From NCBI GenBank assembly GCA_900541855.1, contig UQLD01000022.1, forward strand, positions 1-40,576: a DNA stretch of 40,576 nt, in the 5' to 3' direction. Below are positions 31,592 through 40,259 of the stretch, in pieces. The notes beneath the pieces were generated by a model. It saw only the letters and a list, made by a program, of their open reading frames with translations, was not told the origin of the DNA and made no database searches. Source of the stretch: an uncultured Collinsella sp. Its GTDB lineage: Bacteria > Actinomycetota > Coriobacteriia > Coriobacteriales > Coriobacteriaceae. Each line of letters opens with the position of its first letter. Within the stretch, counting starts at the first letter, position 1. The position numbers and the translations under genes were made by a program.

Positions 31592-32938
31592 ATGATCGAT
31601 CGCTATACCCGCCCGGAGATGGGACACATTTTCTCCCTCGAGAACAAGTACGCCATTTGGCAGGAGATCGAGGTCTTGGCCTGCGAGGCCCAGGCGGAGC
31701 TCGGCAAGATCGGTATTTCCAAAGACGAGGCCCAGTGGATCCGCGACCATGCCAACTTTGAGAAGGCGAAGGTCGATGAGATCGAGGAAGTCACGCGCCA
31801 CGACGTCATTGCCTTCCTGACCAACATGAAGGAGTACATCGATGCCGATGTTCCCGAGGGCGACCCCAAGCCCAGCCGCTGGGTTCACTATGGCATGACC
31901 AGCTCCGATCTGGGCGACACGGCCCTGTGCTACCAGCTCACCCAGGCCTGCGACCTGATCATCGAGGACGTCAAAAAACTCGGCGAGATCTGCAAGCGTC
32001 GCGCCTTTGAGGAGCGCAACACGCTCTGCGCCGGCCGTACTCATGGCATCCATGCCGAGCCGATGACCTTCGGCATGAAGTTTGGCTCTTGGGCCTGGGA
32101 GCTCAAGCGCGATCTGGATCGTCTTGAGGACGCCCGCAAGAATGTTGCCTTCGGTGCTATCTCGGGCGCTGTCGGCACGTACAGCTCCATCGAGCCGTTC
32201 GTCGAGGAGTACGTCTGCGAGCACCTGGGCCTGGTCCACGATCCCCTGTCCACGCAGGTCATCAGCCGCGATCACCACGCCTACCTTGCCGGCGTGCTTG
32301 CCACTACAGCGGCCACCTGTGAGCGCATCGCTACCGAGGTTCGCAATCTACAGAAGACCGATACGCTCGAGGCCGAGGAGCCGTTCCGTAAGGGCCAAAA
32401 GGGCAGCTCAGCCATGCCGCACAAGCGCAACCCCATCACCATGGAGAAAGTCTGCGGTCTGTCGCGCGTCGTGAAGTCCAACGCCCAGGTTGCCTTCGAT
32501 AACGTCGCCCTGTGGCACGAGCGTGACATTTCGCACTCCTCTGCCGAGCGCGTCGCCCAGGCCGATAGCTTCATCGCCCTCGACCACATGTTCCAGTGCC
32601 TCATCCGCGTTATCGACGGCCTGCAGCTGTATCCCGCTCGCATGATGGCCAACCTCAACAAGACACGCGGCCTCATCTTCTCCTCCAAGGTCCTGCTCGC
32701 CCTCGTCGACACGGGCATCACCCGCGAGGACGCGTACGCCATTGTGCAGGAGAACGCCATGGCAACCTGGCACGAGGTACAGGATTGTGTCTCCGGCCCT
32801 ACCTTTAAGGAGCGTCTCGAGGCCGATCCGCGCTGCACCGTCAGCCAGGAGAAACTCGACGAGATCTTTGATCCGTGGGACTTCCTCACCCGTATCGACA
32901 CGGTCTTCGATCGCCTGGAGCAGCTGAGCTTCGAGTAG
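31592..32938 (+). CDS. purB: Adenylosuccinate lyase
   Basis: A 448-residue fumarase/aspartase-superfamily enzyme acting twice in purine synthesis: SAICAR to AICAR plus fumarate, and adenylosuccinate to AMP. ATG 31592 has AAGGGAG upstream; the open frame before it is leader. Motifs: WVHYGMTSSDLGDTAL, AGRTHGIHAEPMTFG (catalytic His region), and the signature GSSAMPHKRNP. TACAAT at 31542-31547 could be its -10, but no fitting -35 is seen. purC, another purine gene, is 4 kb downstream but not in one operon with it. Confidence 0.96.
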   Translation: MIDRYTRPEMGHIFSLENKYAIWQEIEVLACEAQAELGKIGISKDEAQWIRDHANFEKAKVDEIEEVTRHDVIAFLTNMKEYIDADVPEGDPKPSRWVHYGMTSSDLGDTALCYQLTQACDLIIEDVKKLGEICKRRAFEERNTLCAGRTHGIHAEPMTFGMKFGSWAWELKRDLDRLEDARKNVAFGAISGAVGTYSSIEPFVEEYVCEHLGLVHDPLSTQVISRDHHAYLAGVLATTAATCERIATEVRNLQKTDTLEAEEPFRKGQKGSSAMPHKRNPITMEKVCGLSRVVKSNAQVAFDNVALWHERDISHSSAERVAQADSFIALDHMFQCLIRVIDGLQLYPARMMANLNKTRGLIFSSKVLLALVDTGITREDAYAIVQENAMATWHEVQDCVSGPTFKERLEADPRCTVSQEKLDEIFDPWDFLTRIDTVFDRLEQLSFE

Positions 32939-32964
32939 GTTCGGGCATAACGTTAGCTTTTTAG

Positions 32965-33002
32965 GGCGCTTTGCTGGTAATGTGTGTTGCCGGCAAAGCG
33001 CC
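32965..33002. other. Long hairpin after purB
   Basis: A 16-bp stem with two G-T pairs (32965-32980 with 32987-33002, 6-base loop), 26 bases after purB. No T-run follows on the plus strand, so it may be a stabilising 3' hairpin or a Rho-type end rather than a classical terminator. Confidence 0.5.
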
Positions 33003-33066
33003 TCGTTGCATTTAGGGAAAGACGGGGATAATAGTCGTCTCGAATAACATTCTGAGAGGGGATCGC

Positions 33067-33330
33067 ATGATTTCGTTTGATTACAAGCCTCAGGGCGTGT
33101 GTGCTCGCAATATTCACCTTGACCTTTCCGATGACGGCAACAAGGTGATGGGCGTTGAGTTTACCGGCGGCTGCGACGGCAATCTCAAGGCTATCTCCAA
33201 GCTGGTCGAGGGCGCTCCTGCCGATCGCGTAATCGAGGTTCTCGCCGGTAATACCTGCGGTATGAAAAAGACCTCCTGCGCCGACCAGCTTACACGCGCT
33301 ATCGAGGCCGCTCGCGCCGAGATCGCCTAA
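33067..33330 (+). CDS. TSCPD-domain protein (TIGR03905-like)
   Basis: An 87-residue protein starting at ATG 33067 with GAGAGGGG upstream. The family pattern is clear: GVCARNIHLDL at the start, VEFTGGCDGNLKAISKLVEG, and NTCGMKKTSCADQLTRAI, where TSCADQL is the TSCPD-like motif. TSCPD domains also occur at the C-terminus of some B12-dependent ribonucleotide reductases, where cysteines may bind metal. The stand-alone form has no known job. Its last base overlaps the ATG of the following lipoprotein gene. Confidence 0.8.
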   Translation: MISFDYKPQGVCARNIHLDLSDDGNKVMGVEFTGGCDGNLKAISKLVEGAPADRVIEVLAGNTCGMKKTSCADQLTRAIEAARAEIA

Positions 33331-34541
33331 TGGGTATCGCCGATCACATCAAGAACGGAATATCGCGTCGCGGCTTTGTGCTTGGTGGGGTTGCTGCGGG
33401 CGCTGCCACGGTGCTTGCCGGATGCTCGAAAAAAACGGGTACCAGCGATGATGCCGCCGGCGAGCCGCAGGTTATCAAGGATGATTCCAAAATCATCTCG
33501 ATTACGGATGAGTACGAGGCAGTCGACATCGATCTTGAGCCGGCGGCGTCGTGGACGCTGCCTCTGGGTACGCTGCTGTACTACTGCGACGGCGATTACG
33601 CCGCGGCAATGATGGCGCCCGCATCGGCACTGCACGCCAACACACTCGGTGTGCTCAACCTGGGCGATGGCTCGCTTACCACATTAATCGAGGATCCTAT
33701 CGAGGGCACGGGATATGCATTCTACGATGTCCGTGCCGGCGACGGCGTATTCGCGTGGGTTGAGATGAACTTTGCCAATTCATCGTGGAAGCTCTACGCT
33801 CAAAATCTGTCGGGCGCTTCGCTCTCTGGCGACGTGGTTGAGCTCGATCGAGGTGGCAAGGACTACGATCCGCCGCTGTTTACGGCGTTCGGGTCATCAG
33901 TCATCTGGTATAAAATGCCCTCGGCAGGTGGCAATAAAACGAGTAGCGATTCGTTTTGCTATCGTCGCTCGCTTGATGAATCCAAGGCCGAGATAATTTG
34001 GAAATCGACGGGTCGCTTTGCATCGGCCCCGCGCGCGAGCGACGGCATTTTGACTATCTCGCCGCGTGTCCGCAACGACGAGGGCGTCTACTACGGCATA
34101 ACGGCAATCGATTTGACCGACGGCAACAACACCAAACGTGCCCAGCTAGTCCTTCCCTCGTCAGTCTCGCCTTTCGAGGCCGTATATATGGGCGATACCT
34201 TCGTGTTTTCTATCGAGGCGGCCTATAGTGGCGTGGGCAGCCTGGGCAACATGGGCACGTATATCGGTAATGAGGGAGGGCCGTATCTCTTCCTGTCCCG
34301 TGAGCCGCTCGCATGTGCGGCTGGCAAGAAGAATAAATACCTTGTTAAGGTACAGGCGTCGCATTTCCTGATCGACACCTCTGCCAAGACCTATGGCTCG
34401 CTGCTGTCGCCCGACCGCGCTTTGGAGTATGGCGATTATCCAGCTACGGCGGGAAAATCGGACTCATTCCTTACGTACGCCACGGTGCGCAACAGCCAGG
34501 GTATACCAGAGACGGTCACTGCACGCCTATTTTCTCTTTAA
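33330..34541 (+). CDS. Tat-exported lipoprotein of unknown function
   Basis: A 403-residue protein. The N-terminus has a twin-arginine signal (SRRGFVLGG, Arg13-Arg14), a hydrophobic stretch, and a lipobox VLAGC (Cys32), so it should fold in the cytoplasm, be exported by Tat and be lipid-anchored outside. The mature part has many beta-like repeats with Trp and Tyr (for example GTGYAFYDVRAGDGVFAWVEM, SSWKLYAQNLSGASL, PPLFTAFGSSVIWYKM), suggesting a beta-propeller. I recognise no enzyme motif. It starts within the stop of the TSCPD gene (ATG at 33330), so translation is coupled. Confidence 0.75.
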   Translation: MGIADHIKNGISRRGFVLGGVAAGAATVLAGCSKKTGTSDDAAGEPQVIKDDSKIISITDEYEAVDIDLEPAASWTLPLGTLLYYCDGDYAAAMMAPASALHANTLGVLNLGDGSLTTLIEDPIEGTGYAFYDVRAGDGVFAWVEMNFANSSWKLYAQNLSGASLSGDVVELDRGGKDYDPPLFTAFGSSVIWYKMPSAGGNKTSSDSFCYRRSLDESKAEIIWKSTGRFASAPRASDGILTISPRVRNDEGVYYGITAIDLTDGNNTKRAQLVLPSSVSPFEAVYMGDTFVFSIEAAYSGVGSLGNMGTYIGNEGGPYLFLSREPLACAAGKKNKYLVKVQASHFLIDTSAKTYGSLLSPDRALEYGDYPATAGKSDSFLTYATVRNSQGIPETVTARLFSL

Positions 34542-34600
34542 GCTTAGAGGGGTTAAAAAGGCGCCAACAGGGGAATAAACGCGTTGTAATTGTGAGTACC

Positions 34601-34639
34601 GCCCGCCGAGCTGCCGCGTCATAGCGGCATCTGGCGGGC
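34601..34639. other. Interrupted strong hairpin before response regulator
   Basis: Two helical parts, GCCCGCC/GGCGGGC (34601-34607 with 34633-34639) and TGCCGC/GCGGCA (34612-34617 with 34624-34629), are separated by a small internal loop. No T-run follows. It could end the lipoprotein mRNA or be part of the leader of the two-component genes. Confidence 0.45.
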
Positions 34640-34694
34640 TCAGGTGCGTTAAAATGGGCTTGTTCTTAGCTAATTGAGACAGGGGGGCCGTGTT

Positions 34695-35417
34695 ATGGCT
34701 TCAGATGCAAAAAAGATTCTGCTGGTCGAGGATGAGAAGGCAATCCGTGACGCCGTCGCTGCCTATCTCGAGCGCGAAGGCTACTGGGTTGTGGGCGTCG
34801 GCGACGGCCAGTCCGCGATCGAGGAGTTCGAGAAGCATCAGTTCGACCTGGTCGTGCTCGACCTTATGCTCCCCAAGATCCCCGGCGAGCGCGTTTGCCG
34901 CACCATTCGCGATACCTCGGATGTCCCCATCATCATGCTGACGGCTAAGGGCGAGATCGAGGACCGTATTATCGGTCTTGAGCTCGGCGCCGACGACTAT
35001 CTGATTAAGCCGTTCTCGCCGCGCGAGCTCGTCGCCCGCGTTCGCGCTCTGTTCCGCCGTGCCCATCAGGCCGACGAGCCCGCCGTCGAGGTACTCGACT
35101 TCGGCGATCTGGTCATCGATATCTCGGGCCACAAGATCTTGGTCGAGGGCAAGGAAGTCGATCTGACGGCTTCCGAGTTCAAGCTGCTCACCACGCTTGC
35201 TCGCCATCCCGGCCGTGTGTATAACCGCATGGAGCTGGTCGAGAAAGTGCTCGGGTATGACTTTGAGGGCTATGAGCGCACCATCGATAGCCACGTGAAG
35301 AATCTTCGCGCCAAGCTGGGCGATGATCCCAAGAAGCCCAAGTGGCTCTACACCGTCCATGGTGTCGGCTATCGCTTCGAGGCTCCGGCCAAGACCGATA
35401 AGTCGGACGAGAAATAG
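34695..35417 (+). CDS. OmpR/PhoB-type response regulator
   Basis: A 240-residue regulator from ATG 34695; a G-rich run (34682-34687) serves as ribosome site, and the TTG further upstream is unlikely. Receiver domain residues 7-120: acidic pocket VEDE, phospho-acceptor Asp56 in VVLDLMLP, Thr in MLTAK, Lys in LIKPF. The C-terminal winged helix (about 135-230) contains LTASEFKLLTTLARHPGRVYNRMELVEKV and RTIDSHVKNLRAKLGDD. It pairs with the kinase 11 bases downstream. The signal and target genes are unknown. Confidence 0.92.
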   Translation: MASDAKKILLVEDEKAIRDAVAAYLEREGYWVVGVGDGQSAIEEFEKHQFDLVVLDLMLPKIPGERVCRTIRDTSDVPIIMLTAKGEIEDRIIGLELGADDYLIKPFSPRELVARVRALFRRAHQADEPAVEVLDFGDLVIDISGHKILVEGKEVDLTASEFKLLTTLARHPGRVYNRMELVEKVLGYDFEGYERTIDSHVKNLRAKLGDDPKKPKWLYTVHGVGYRFEAPAKTDKSDEK

Positions 35418-35428
35418 GGAAATCACAT

Positions 35429-36994
35429 ATGACACCTGCGCGCTTTGAAATCGGACAAAAGCACAAGCAGGAGAGCGAGGCGGGTTCCAAGGCTAGTTGG
35501 AACACGCCTCGTTCCGATTCACGGCCAACGATGAGCTATCCCTCGCGCATGGCACTTGCTTTTGCTCTGACATCGCTCATGACGGTATTGGTGCTGGTGG
35601 GCGTTGTCTCTGTTGTGTGGGGCACGGTCTTTTCGGATTACACACGCTCCAATATCGTCGAAATCGCAAATTCCGCTGCCGAGAAGTTGGCGACCTCATA
35701 TGAGGAAAACGGCTCTTGGACCGCGGGAGAACTGCGCACGGTCGCAACGTCGAGTTTGGTTTCCGACGATCTGGGCATGCAGGTCGTCAATAAAAAGGGC
35801 GTGATCGTTTATGACGATTCCTGGCCCTCGGCAAGCGCGACCGCCGATGTACGCGAAAACCAGGCTACGACCGACGACACGAGCGGCAAGAGGGCATCGC
35901 ATAGCCCGGTCTCGTCTGCTCCAACCGACTCCGATAGCGTTGCTAACGTCGAGATTGTAACGTCTTCCGGCGAGCATGTCGGACAGGTAAAGCTGTGGGC
36001 CATCGGCTCCGACGCTCTGCTCACCAAGGCGGACTCTGCGTTTAGGGAGAAGACCTTTAACGCCATGGCCCTCGCCGCGGTTGTTGCAATCTGCATTTCG
36101 GTCGTTATCGGATCGCTCGTGTCGCGCATGCTCACCAAGCCGATTCATCGCATCACCAGTACCGCAAAGCAAATCCGTGACGGCGACCTGTCGGCTCGCA
36201 CGGGACTGCGCGGTGATGACGAGATCGATCAGCTGGGTGAGACCTTCGATGAGATGGCCACTTCGCTCGAGAAGGATATGAAACACGAGAAGCGCCTGAC
36301 CTCAGACGTTGCACACGAGCTTCGCACGCCGCTTATGGCCATGCTCGCAACGGTCGAGGCCATGCAGGATGGCGTGTATCCCACCGACGATGAGCATTTG
36401 GAGACCGTTGCTTCCGAGACGCGTCGCCTGGCTCGTCTGGTGCAGCAGATGCTCGACCTATCGCGTATGGAAAACAGCACGGCTCCGCTCAATCTAGAAC
36501 CGGTGGACATGGTTCCGTTCGTGCGATCGATTGTGAATGGCCAGGAGCGCCTGTTTGCCGACCGTGACCTGCGTTTGCGCTTTGCAGATGAGACGCAGGG
36601 CCACGATGACGTTGTCGAGGCAGATCCCGACATGATCACGCAATGTGTTATCAACCTCATGAGCAACGCCATGCGCTACACCCCCGAGGGCGGTTGGGTC
36701 GTGGTGTCGGTGCTCAGTGACCGCAGGCACGTCAGCATTGCCGTTTCTGATACCGGCATCGGTATTGCCAAGGACGATCTGTCGCGCATTTTCGGGCGGT
36801 TTTGGCGCGCCGATGCCAGCCGCGCCCGCGAAGCTGGCGGCCTGGGCGTCGGCCTCGCCGTGACCAAGCAGATTGTCGAGCGTCACCATGGCTACATATC
36901 CGTGGAGTCGGAGCTTGGAAAGGGTACGACTTTTACAATTCATCTGCCCCGCGAGCACACGGCAGACGCGGCATCTACTACAATGGAGCACTAG
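35429..36994 (+). CDS. Membrane sensor histidine kinase
   Basis: A 521-residue kinase, partner of the preceding regulator. A cytoplasmic lead (1-40) is followed by TM1 (about 41-66), an extracytoplasmic sensor region (67-210) with a Ser/Thr/Asp-rich stretch (about 132-172), TM2 (211-231), and a HAMP domain. The H-box VAHELRTPLM carries His296. The ATPase has N-box INLMSNAMRYTP, G1 DTGIGI, F-box FGRFWRAD, and G2 GGLGVGLA. The weak ribosome site (AGGGAAA) suggests coupling to the regulator. No known ligand motif is seen. Confidence 0.9.
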   Translation: MTPARFEIGQKHKQESEAGSKASWNTPRSDSRPTMSYPSRMALAFALTSLMTVLVLVGVVSVVWGTVFSDYTRSNIVEIANSAAEKLATSYEENGSWTAGELRTVATSSLVSDDLGMQVVNKKGVIVYDDSWPSASATADVRENQATTDDTSGKRASHSPVSSAPTDSDSVANVEIVTSSGEHVGQVKLWAIGSDALLTKADSAFREKTFNAMALAAVVAICISVVIGSLVSRMLTKPIHRITSTAKQIRDGDLSARTGLRGDDEIDQLGETFDEMATSLEKDMKHEKRLTSDVAHELRTPLMAMLATVEAMQDGVYPTDDEHLETVASETRRLARLVQQMLDLSRMENSTAPLNLEPVDMVPFVRSIVNGQERLFADRDLRLRFADETQGHDDVVEADPDMITQCVINLMSNAMRYTPEGGWVVVSVLSDRRHVSIAVSDTGIGIAKDDLSRIFGRFWRADASRAREAGGLGVGLAVTKQIVERHHGYISVESELGKGTTFTIHLPREHTADAASTTMEH

Positions 36995-37052
36995 CTTTTC
37001 GCTATTCGGTGAAGGAGGGGCCGCGTCCCTGCCGCTCCGAGTTTGCGAAAAC

Positions 37053-37076
37053 ATGCGGGAAAGAACCCGCATTTCT
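37053..37076 (+). terminator. Weak terminator between kinase and purC
   Basis: A 7-bp perfect stem ATGCGGG/CCCGCAT (37053-37059 with 37066-37072, loop of 6), followed by TTCTGT. It ends 28 bases before purC, so it could also act as an attenuator in the purC leader. Confidence 0.45.
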
Positions 37077-37103
37077 GTCGTATTTAGGTAAGGAGTGACT
37101 CAC

Positions 37104-37991
37104 GTGACAACGATGGAGCGTCGTCCGGATTCCCGTGGCAAGGTTCGTGATATTTACGATGCCGGTGAAAACCTGCTGATGGTCGCCACCGACCGCATTT
37201 CTGCGTTCGACTTCATTCTTCCCGACGAGATTCCGTTTAAGGGAGAGGTGCTCAATCGCATCTCGGCATTCTGGTTCGATAAGTTTGCCGACATCGTCCC
37301 CAACCATCTCGTTTCCATCGACCCGGCGGATTTCCCCGAGGAGTTTGCTGAGTATCGTGACTACCTCGCTGGCCGCGCCATGCTGGTTAAGAAGGCCCAG
37401 ACGATTCCTATCGAGTGCATCGTCCGCGGCTATCTGACCGGTTCGGGCAAGAAGACCTACGACGAGAACGGCACCGTCTGCGGCATCCAGCTGCCTGAGG
37501 GCCTGACCGAGGCTTCCAAGCTTCCCGAGCCGTTGTTCACGCCGTCCACGAAGGCCGAGATCGGTGACCACGACGAGAACATCTCGTTCGAGCGTTGCTG
37601 CGAGATCGTGGGCGAGGACATCGCCACGCAGATTCGTGACCTTTCCCTCAAGATCTACAAGGCCGCTGCCGAGTACGCCGCGACCCGTGGCATCATCATT
37701 GCCGACACCAAGTTCGAGTTTGGTGTTATTGATGGCAAGGTCACGCTGATCGACGAGTGCCTCACGCCCGACTCCAGCCGTTTCTGGCCTGCTGCCAGCT
37801 ACGAGGAGGGCAAGATCCAGCCTAGCTACGACAAGCAATTCGTCCGCAATTGGCTCAAGGCCAACTGGGATATGACGGGGGAGACCCCGCACCTGCCCGC
37901 CGAGGTCATCGATGGCACGTCCGAGCGCTATCGCGAGGCCTTCCAGATCATCACCGGCTCCCAGTTCACAAGCATGAAGGAGAACGCATAA
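37104..37991 (+). CDS. purC: Phosphoribosylaminoimidazole-succinocarboxamide synthase
   Basis: A 295-residue SAICAR synthetase: CAIR, aspartate and ATP to SAICAR in purine synthesis. I choose GTG 37104 because AAGGAG lies eight bases upstream; the in-frame GTG at 37095 overlaps that site. Motifs: RGKVRDIYDAGENLLMVATDRISAFD, VRGYLTGSGKKTY, IADTKFEFG and LIDECLTPDSSRFWP. It is the long form of the enzyme. The next gene begins directly after its stop. PurB, acting next in the pathway, is upstream at 31592. Confidence 0.95.
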   Translation: MTTMERRPDSRGKVRDIYDAGENLLMVATDRISAFDFILPDEIPFKGEVLNRISAFWFDKFADIVPNHLVSIDPADFPEEFAEYRDYLAGRAMLVKKAQTIPIECIVRGYLTGSGKKTYDENGTVCGIQLPEGLTEASKLPEPLFTPSTKAEIGDHDENISFERCCEIVGEDIATQIRDLSLKIYKAAAEYAATRGIIIADTKFEFGVIDGKVTLIDECLTPDSSRFWPAASYEEGKIQPSYDKQFVRNWLKANWDMTGETPHLPAEVIDGTSERYREAFQIITGSQFTSMKENA

Positions 37992-38567
37992 GTGAGTACC
38001 CGTAGCGCCACGAACAAGCGCACGCAATCCCACGAAGTTACCGGGGTTGCGCGCAAGTCTGCCGCATCTGCTAAGCCCGCCCGCCAAGCAGCGAGCTCCG
38101 TTCGCGTCGTGCCGGCTTCGTCTAAGGCACGCCGCAAAGAGCTCGAGAAGGGCGAGAACCTCGAGGGCCTCTCTAAAGAGGAGAAGCGCGCCCGCAAGGC
38201 CAAGCAGCGCGCCAAGGAGGACCGCATCTATACGGTGTCGAATATCCTCCTCAAGCAGGACGAGGACTACACCAAGCGCCGTCGCATCTGGTGGATTGTG
38301 CTCGCCATTGGCATGGTGCTCGTCGTGGCAATTTGGGCCTCGCTGTACTTCGCTCCCGCTGGCATGGTGTCCAGCCCTGTCCAGATGGTCGGCATCGTTT
38401 TGTCCTATGTCATCATCCTAGGTGACTTTATCTACGACTTCGCTCGTATTCGTCCCTTGCGCAACATGTACCGCGCGCAGGCCGAGGGCATGTCCGAGAA
38501 CAAGCTCAACGCTCTTATTGAGCGCGCGGCTGCCGAGGAGGACCAGAAGGACTCCAAGAAGAAGTAG
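37992..38567 (+). CDS. Two-TM protein with basic N-terminal region
   Basis: A 191-residue protein starting at GTG 37992, immediately after the purC TAA; AAGGAG lies in the purC end. Residues 1-95 are highly basic, Ala/Lys/Arg-rich and probably cytoplasmic (KARRKELEKGE...KEEKRARKAKQRAKE). Two TM helices lie at about 98-120 and 130-150 (WWIVLAIGMVLVVAIWASLYF, MVGIVLSYVIILGDFIYDF). A short charged tail ends in KKK. I recognise no family with confidence; a similar layout occurs in small actinobacterial membrane proteins. Tight coupling to purC need not mean a shared function. Confidence 0.65.
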   Translation: MSTRSATNKRTQSHEVTGVARKSAASAKPARQAASSVRVVPASSKARRKELEKGENLEGLSKEEKRARKAKQRAKEDRIYTVSNILLKQDEDYTKRRRIWWIVLAIGMVLVVAIWASLYFAPAGMVSSPVQMVGIVLSYVIILGDFIYDFARIRPLRNMYRAQAEGMSENKLNALIERAAAEEDQKDSKKK

Positions 38568-38597
38568 CGTTTGCATACATACTTATCGCTAAGATAT

Positions 38598-38628
38598 AAG
38601 GCGCGTCGATTTTGCGGCGCGCCTTTTT
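38598..38628 (+). terminator. Terminator after purC operon
   Basis: An 8-bp stem AAGGCGCG/CGCGCCTT (38598-38605 with 38618-38625), followed by T residues, about 30 bases after the two-TM gene. Confidence 0.7.
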
Positions 38629-38656
38629 ACTGTTCTATAGATAGATGGAGTGGCAC

Positions 38657-39937
38657 ATGATTCGAGCTGCCCTGACGGTCGAAGAGGCTCTGGAGGGCAT
38701 GAAGGCCCTGGAGCCCAAGATTAAAAACTACGCGCGCCTGGTCGTCCGCAAGGGCGTAAACGTCAAGCCCGGCCAGGAGGTCGTCGTTCAGTCTCCGGTC
38801 GAGTGCGCGCCGTTTGCGCGCGTGGTGGTCGCGGAGGCCTATGCTGCCGCCGCCGGCCACGTGACGGTCATTTGGGCCGATGATGCCGTGACGAGGCTCA
38901 CGTACGAGCATGTCGAGAAAAGCTATTTTGAGCAGACACCCGAGTGGAAGCGCATGCAGCTGGATTCCTTGGCCCAGGATGGTGCCTGCTTTGTCTTTAT
39001 CGAAGGTGCGGATCCTGCGGCCCTCAAGGGCATCGATCCAGCCAAGCCGGCCGCGGCATCAAAGGCGAGGAATACGCAGTGCAAAGTTTTCCGCCGTGGA
39101 CTGGATTACAACATCAATCCGTGGTGCATCGCCGGCGCTCCGGTCGTGGCTTGGGCGCACGAGGTGTTCCCAGGAGACGCCGATGAGGTTGCAATCTATA
39201 AACTGTGGAATGCGATTCTGCACACCGCGCGCGCCGATGGCCAGGACCCGGAGAGCGACTGGGAACTCCATGACGCCGCATTCGAAAAGAACCTGCGTTT
39301 CCTGAACGACAATCGTTTCGACTACTTGCATTACACCGCGGCAAATGGAACCGATCTGACGATTGGCATGACGAAGGGTCACGAGTGGGCCGGCGGCAAG
39401 GGCAAGACGCCCGATGGACACCCCTTCTTCCCCAACATTCCCACCGAGGAAGTCTTCACCTCGCCCGATCGCATGCGCGCCGACGGTATCGTGTACTCGG
39501 CCATGCCGCTCATCCACCACGGCAATAAAGTCGAAGATTTTTGGATTAAGTTCGAGGGCGGCCGCGTGGTGGACTACGACGCCCGCGTGGGCAAGGCAAC
39601 GCTTGCGAGCATTATTGACACCGATGAAGGTGCCGCTCATCTGGGCGAGGTCGCGCTCATTTCCAAGAACACTCCGATCCGCGAAAGCGGCGTTCTGTTC
39701 TATGACACGCTCTATGACGAGAACGCTAGCTGCCATCTCGCGCTAGGTGTCGGTTTCCCCGAATGCATCGAGGGTGGGTATGACATGTCCAAGGAGGAGC
39801 TCCTGGAGCATGGCGTTAACGTCTCGAGCACGCACGTCGATTTTATGATCGGCACGGACGACATCGATATTACGGGCATTACGCCTGATGGACGTGAAGT
39901 TGTGATTTTCCAGAACGGCCAATGGAGTTGGGAATAG
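38657..39937 (+). CDS. Aminopeptidase, M29 family
   Basis: A 426-residue cytoplasmic metallo-aminopeptidase (AmpS/PepS type), removing N-terminal residues from peptides. I choose ATG 38657 because GGAG lies six bases before it; ATG 38645 is in frame but has no such site. Conserved M29 pieces are KPGQEVVVQSPVECAPFARVVVAEAYAAGA-like N-terminal fold, NIPTEEVFTSPD (Glu), EVALI, CHLALGVGFP (His), and STHVDFMIGTDDIDI (His and Asp), which together supply the two-metal site. It stands alone after a terminator; tRNA-Lys follows within 28 bases. Confidence 0.9.
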   Translation: MIRAALTVEEALEGMKALEPKIKNYARLVVRKGVNVKPGQEVVVQSPVECAPFARVVVAEAYAAAAGHVTVIWADDAVTRLTYEHVEKSYFEQTPEWKRMQLDSLAQDGACFVFIEGADPAALKGIDPAKPAAASKARNTQCKVFRRGLDYNINPWCIAGAPVVAWAHEVFPGDADEVAIYKLWNAILHTARADGQDPESDWELHDAAFEKNLRFLNDNRFDYLHYTAANGTDLTIGMTKGHEWAGGKGKTPDGHPFFPNIPTEEVFTSPDRMRADGIVYSAMPLIHHGNKVEDFWIKFEGGRVVDYDARVGKATLASIIDTDEGAAHLGEVALISKNTPIRESGVLFYDTLYDENASCHLALGVGFPECIEGGYDMSKEELLEHGVNVSSTHVDFMIGTDDIDITGITPDGREVVIFQNGQWSWE

Positions 39938-39956
39938 TCCCAGACCGTGGTACAAT
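39928..39956 (+). promoter_or_regulatory. Promoter of tRNA-Lys
   Basis: TTGGGA (39928-39933), 17-base spacer, TACAAT (39951-39956), ten bases before the tRNA. The -35 lies in the last codons of the aminopeptidase gene. Confidence 0.65.
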
Positions 39957-39965
39957 GCCACCCGC

Positions 39966-40038
39966 GGGCCGTTAGCTCAGCTGGCAGAGCAGGGGACTTT
40001 TAATCCCAAGGTCCAGGGTTCGAACCCCTGACGGCCCA
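39966..40038 (+). tRNA. tRNA-Lys (anticodon UUU)
   Basis: GGGCCGT pairs with ACGGCCC (40031-40037). The D-arm is GCTC-AGCTGGCA-GAGC. The anticodon loop CTTTTAA gives UUU. The T-arm is CAGGG-TTCGAAC-CCCTG. After discriminator A40038 the genome reads CCC, so CCA is not fully encoded here, although the downstream copy of the 3' end does have CCA. Confidence 0.95.
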
Positions 40039-40052
40039 CCCAAAGATTGTTG

Positions 40053-40083
40053 AGACGGTCAACTTCGGTTGGCCGTCTTTTTT
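40053..40083 (+). terminator. Terminator 1 after tRNA-Lys
   Basis: An 11-bp stem with one G-T pair (40053-40063 with 40068-40078), a TTCG tetraloop closed by C-G, and a T-run to 40083. Confidence 0.88.
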
Positions 40084-40229
40084 GTCGCCCTTTCATGGGT
40101 TCGAACCCGTCGGGGCGCGGAGCTGAGTAAACGCGTGAGCGTTTGCCAGCGCAGCGCGCAAGGCGCGAAAGCGCCGCAGCGGCCGCCTGCGAAGCAGGCT
40201 GAACCCCTGACGGCCCACCATAGAAAAGA

Positions 40230-40259
40230 AAGCGATCGACTCCGGTTGGTCGCTTTTTT
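40230..40259 (+). terminator. Terminator 2 in tRNA-Lys repeat
   Basis: An 11-bp stem with two G-T pairs (40230-40240 with 40245-40255), followed by T residues. It is a diverged copy of terminator 1 (shared CGGTTGG and CTTTTTTGT). Confidence 0.8.

Noticed and set aside
31196..32278. Minus-strand frames running through the tRNA-Gly repeats into purB
   Set aside because: They read antisense through purB or the repeat array; the peptide is made of tRNA-end and hairpin sequence.
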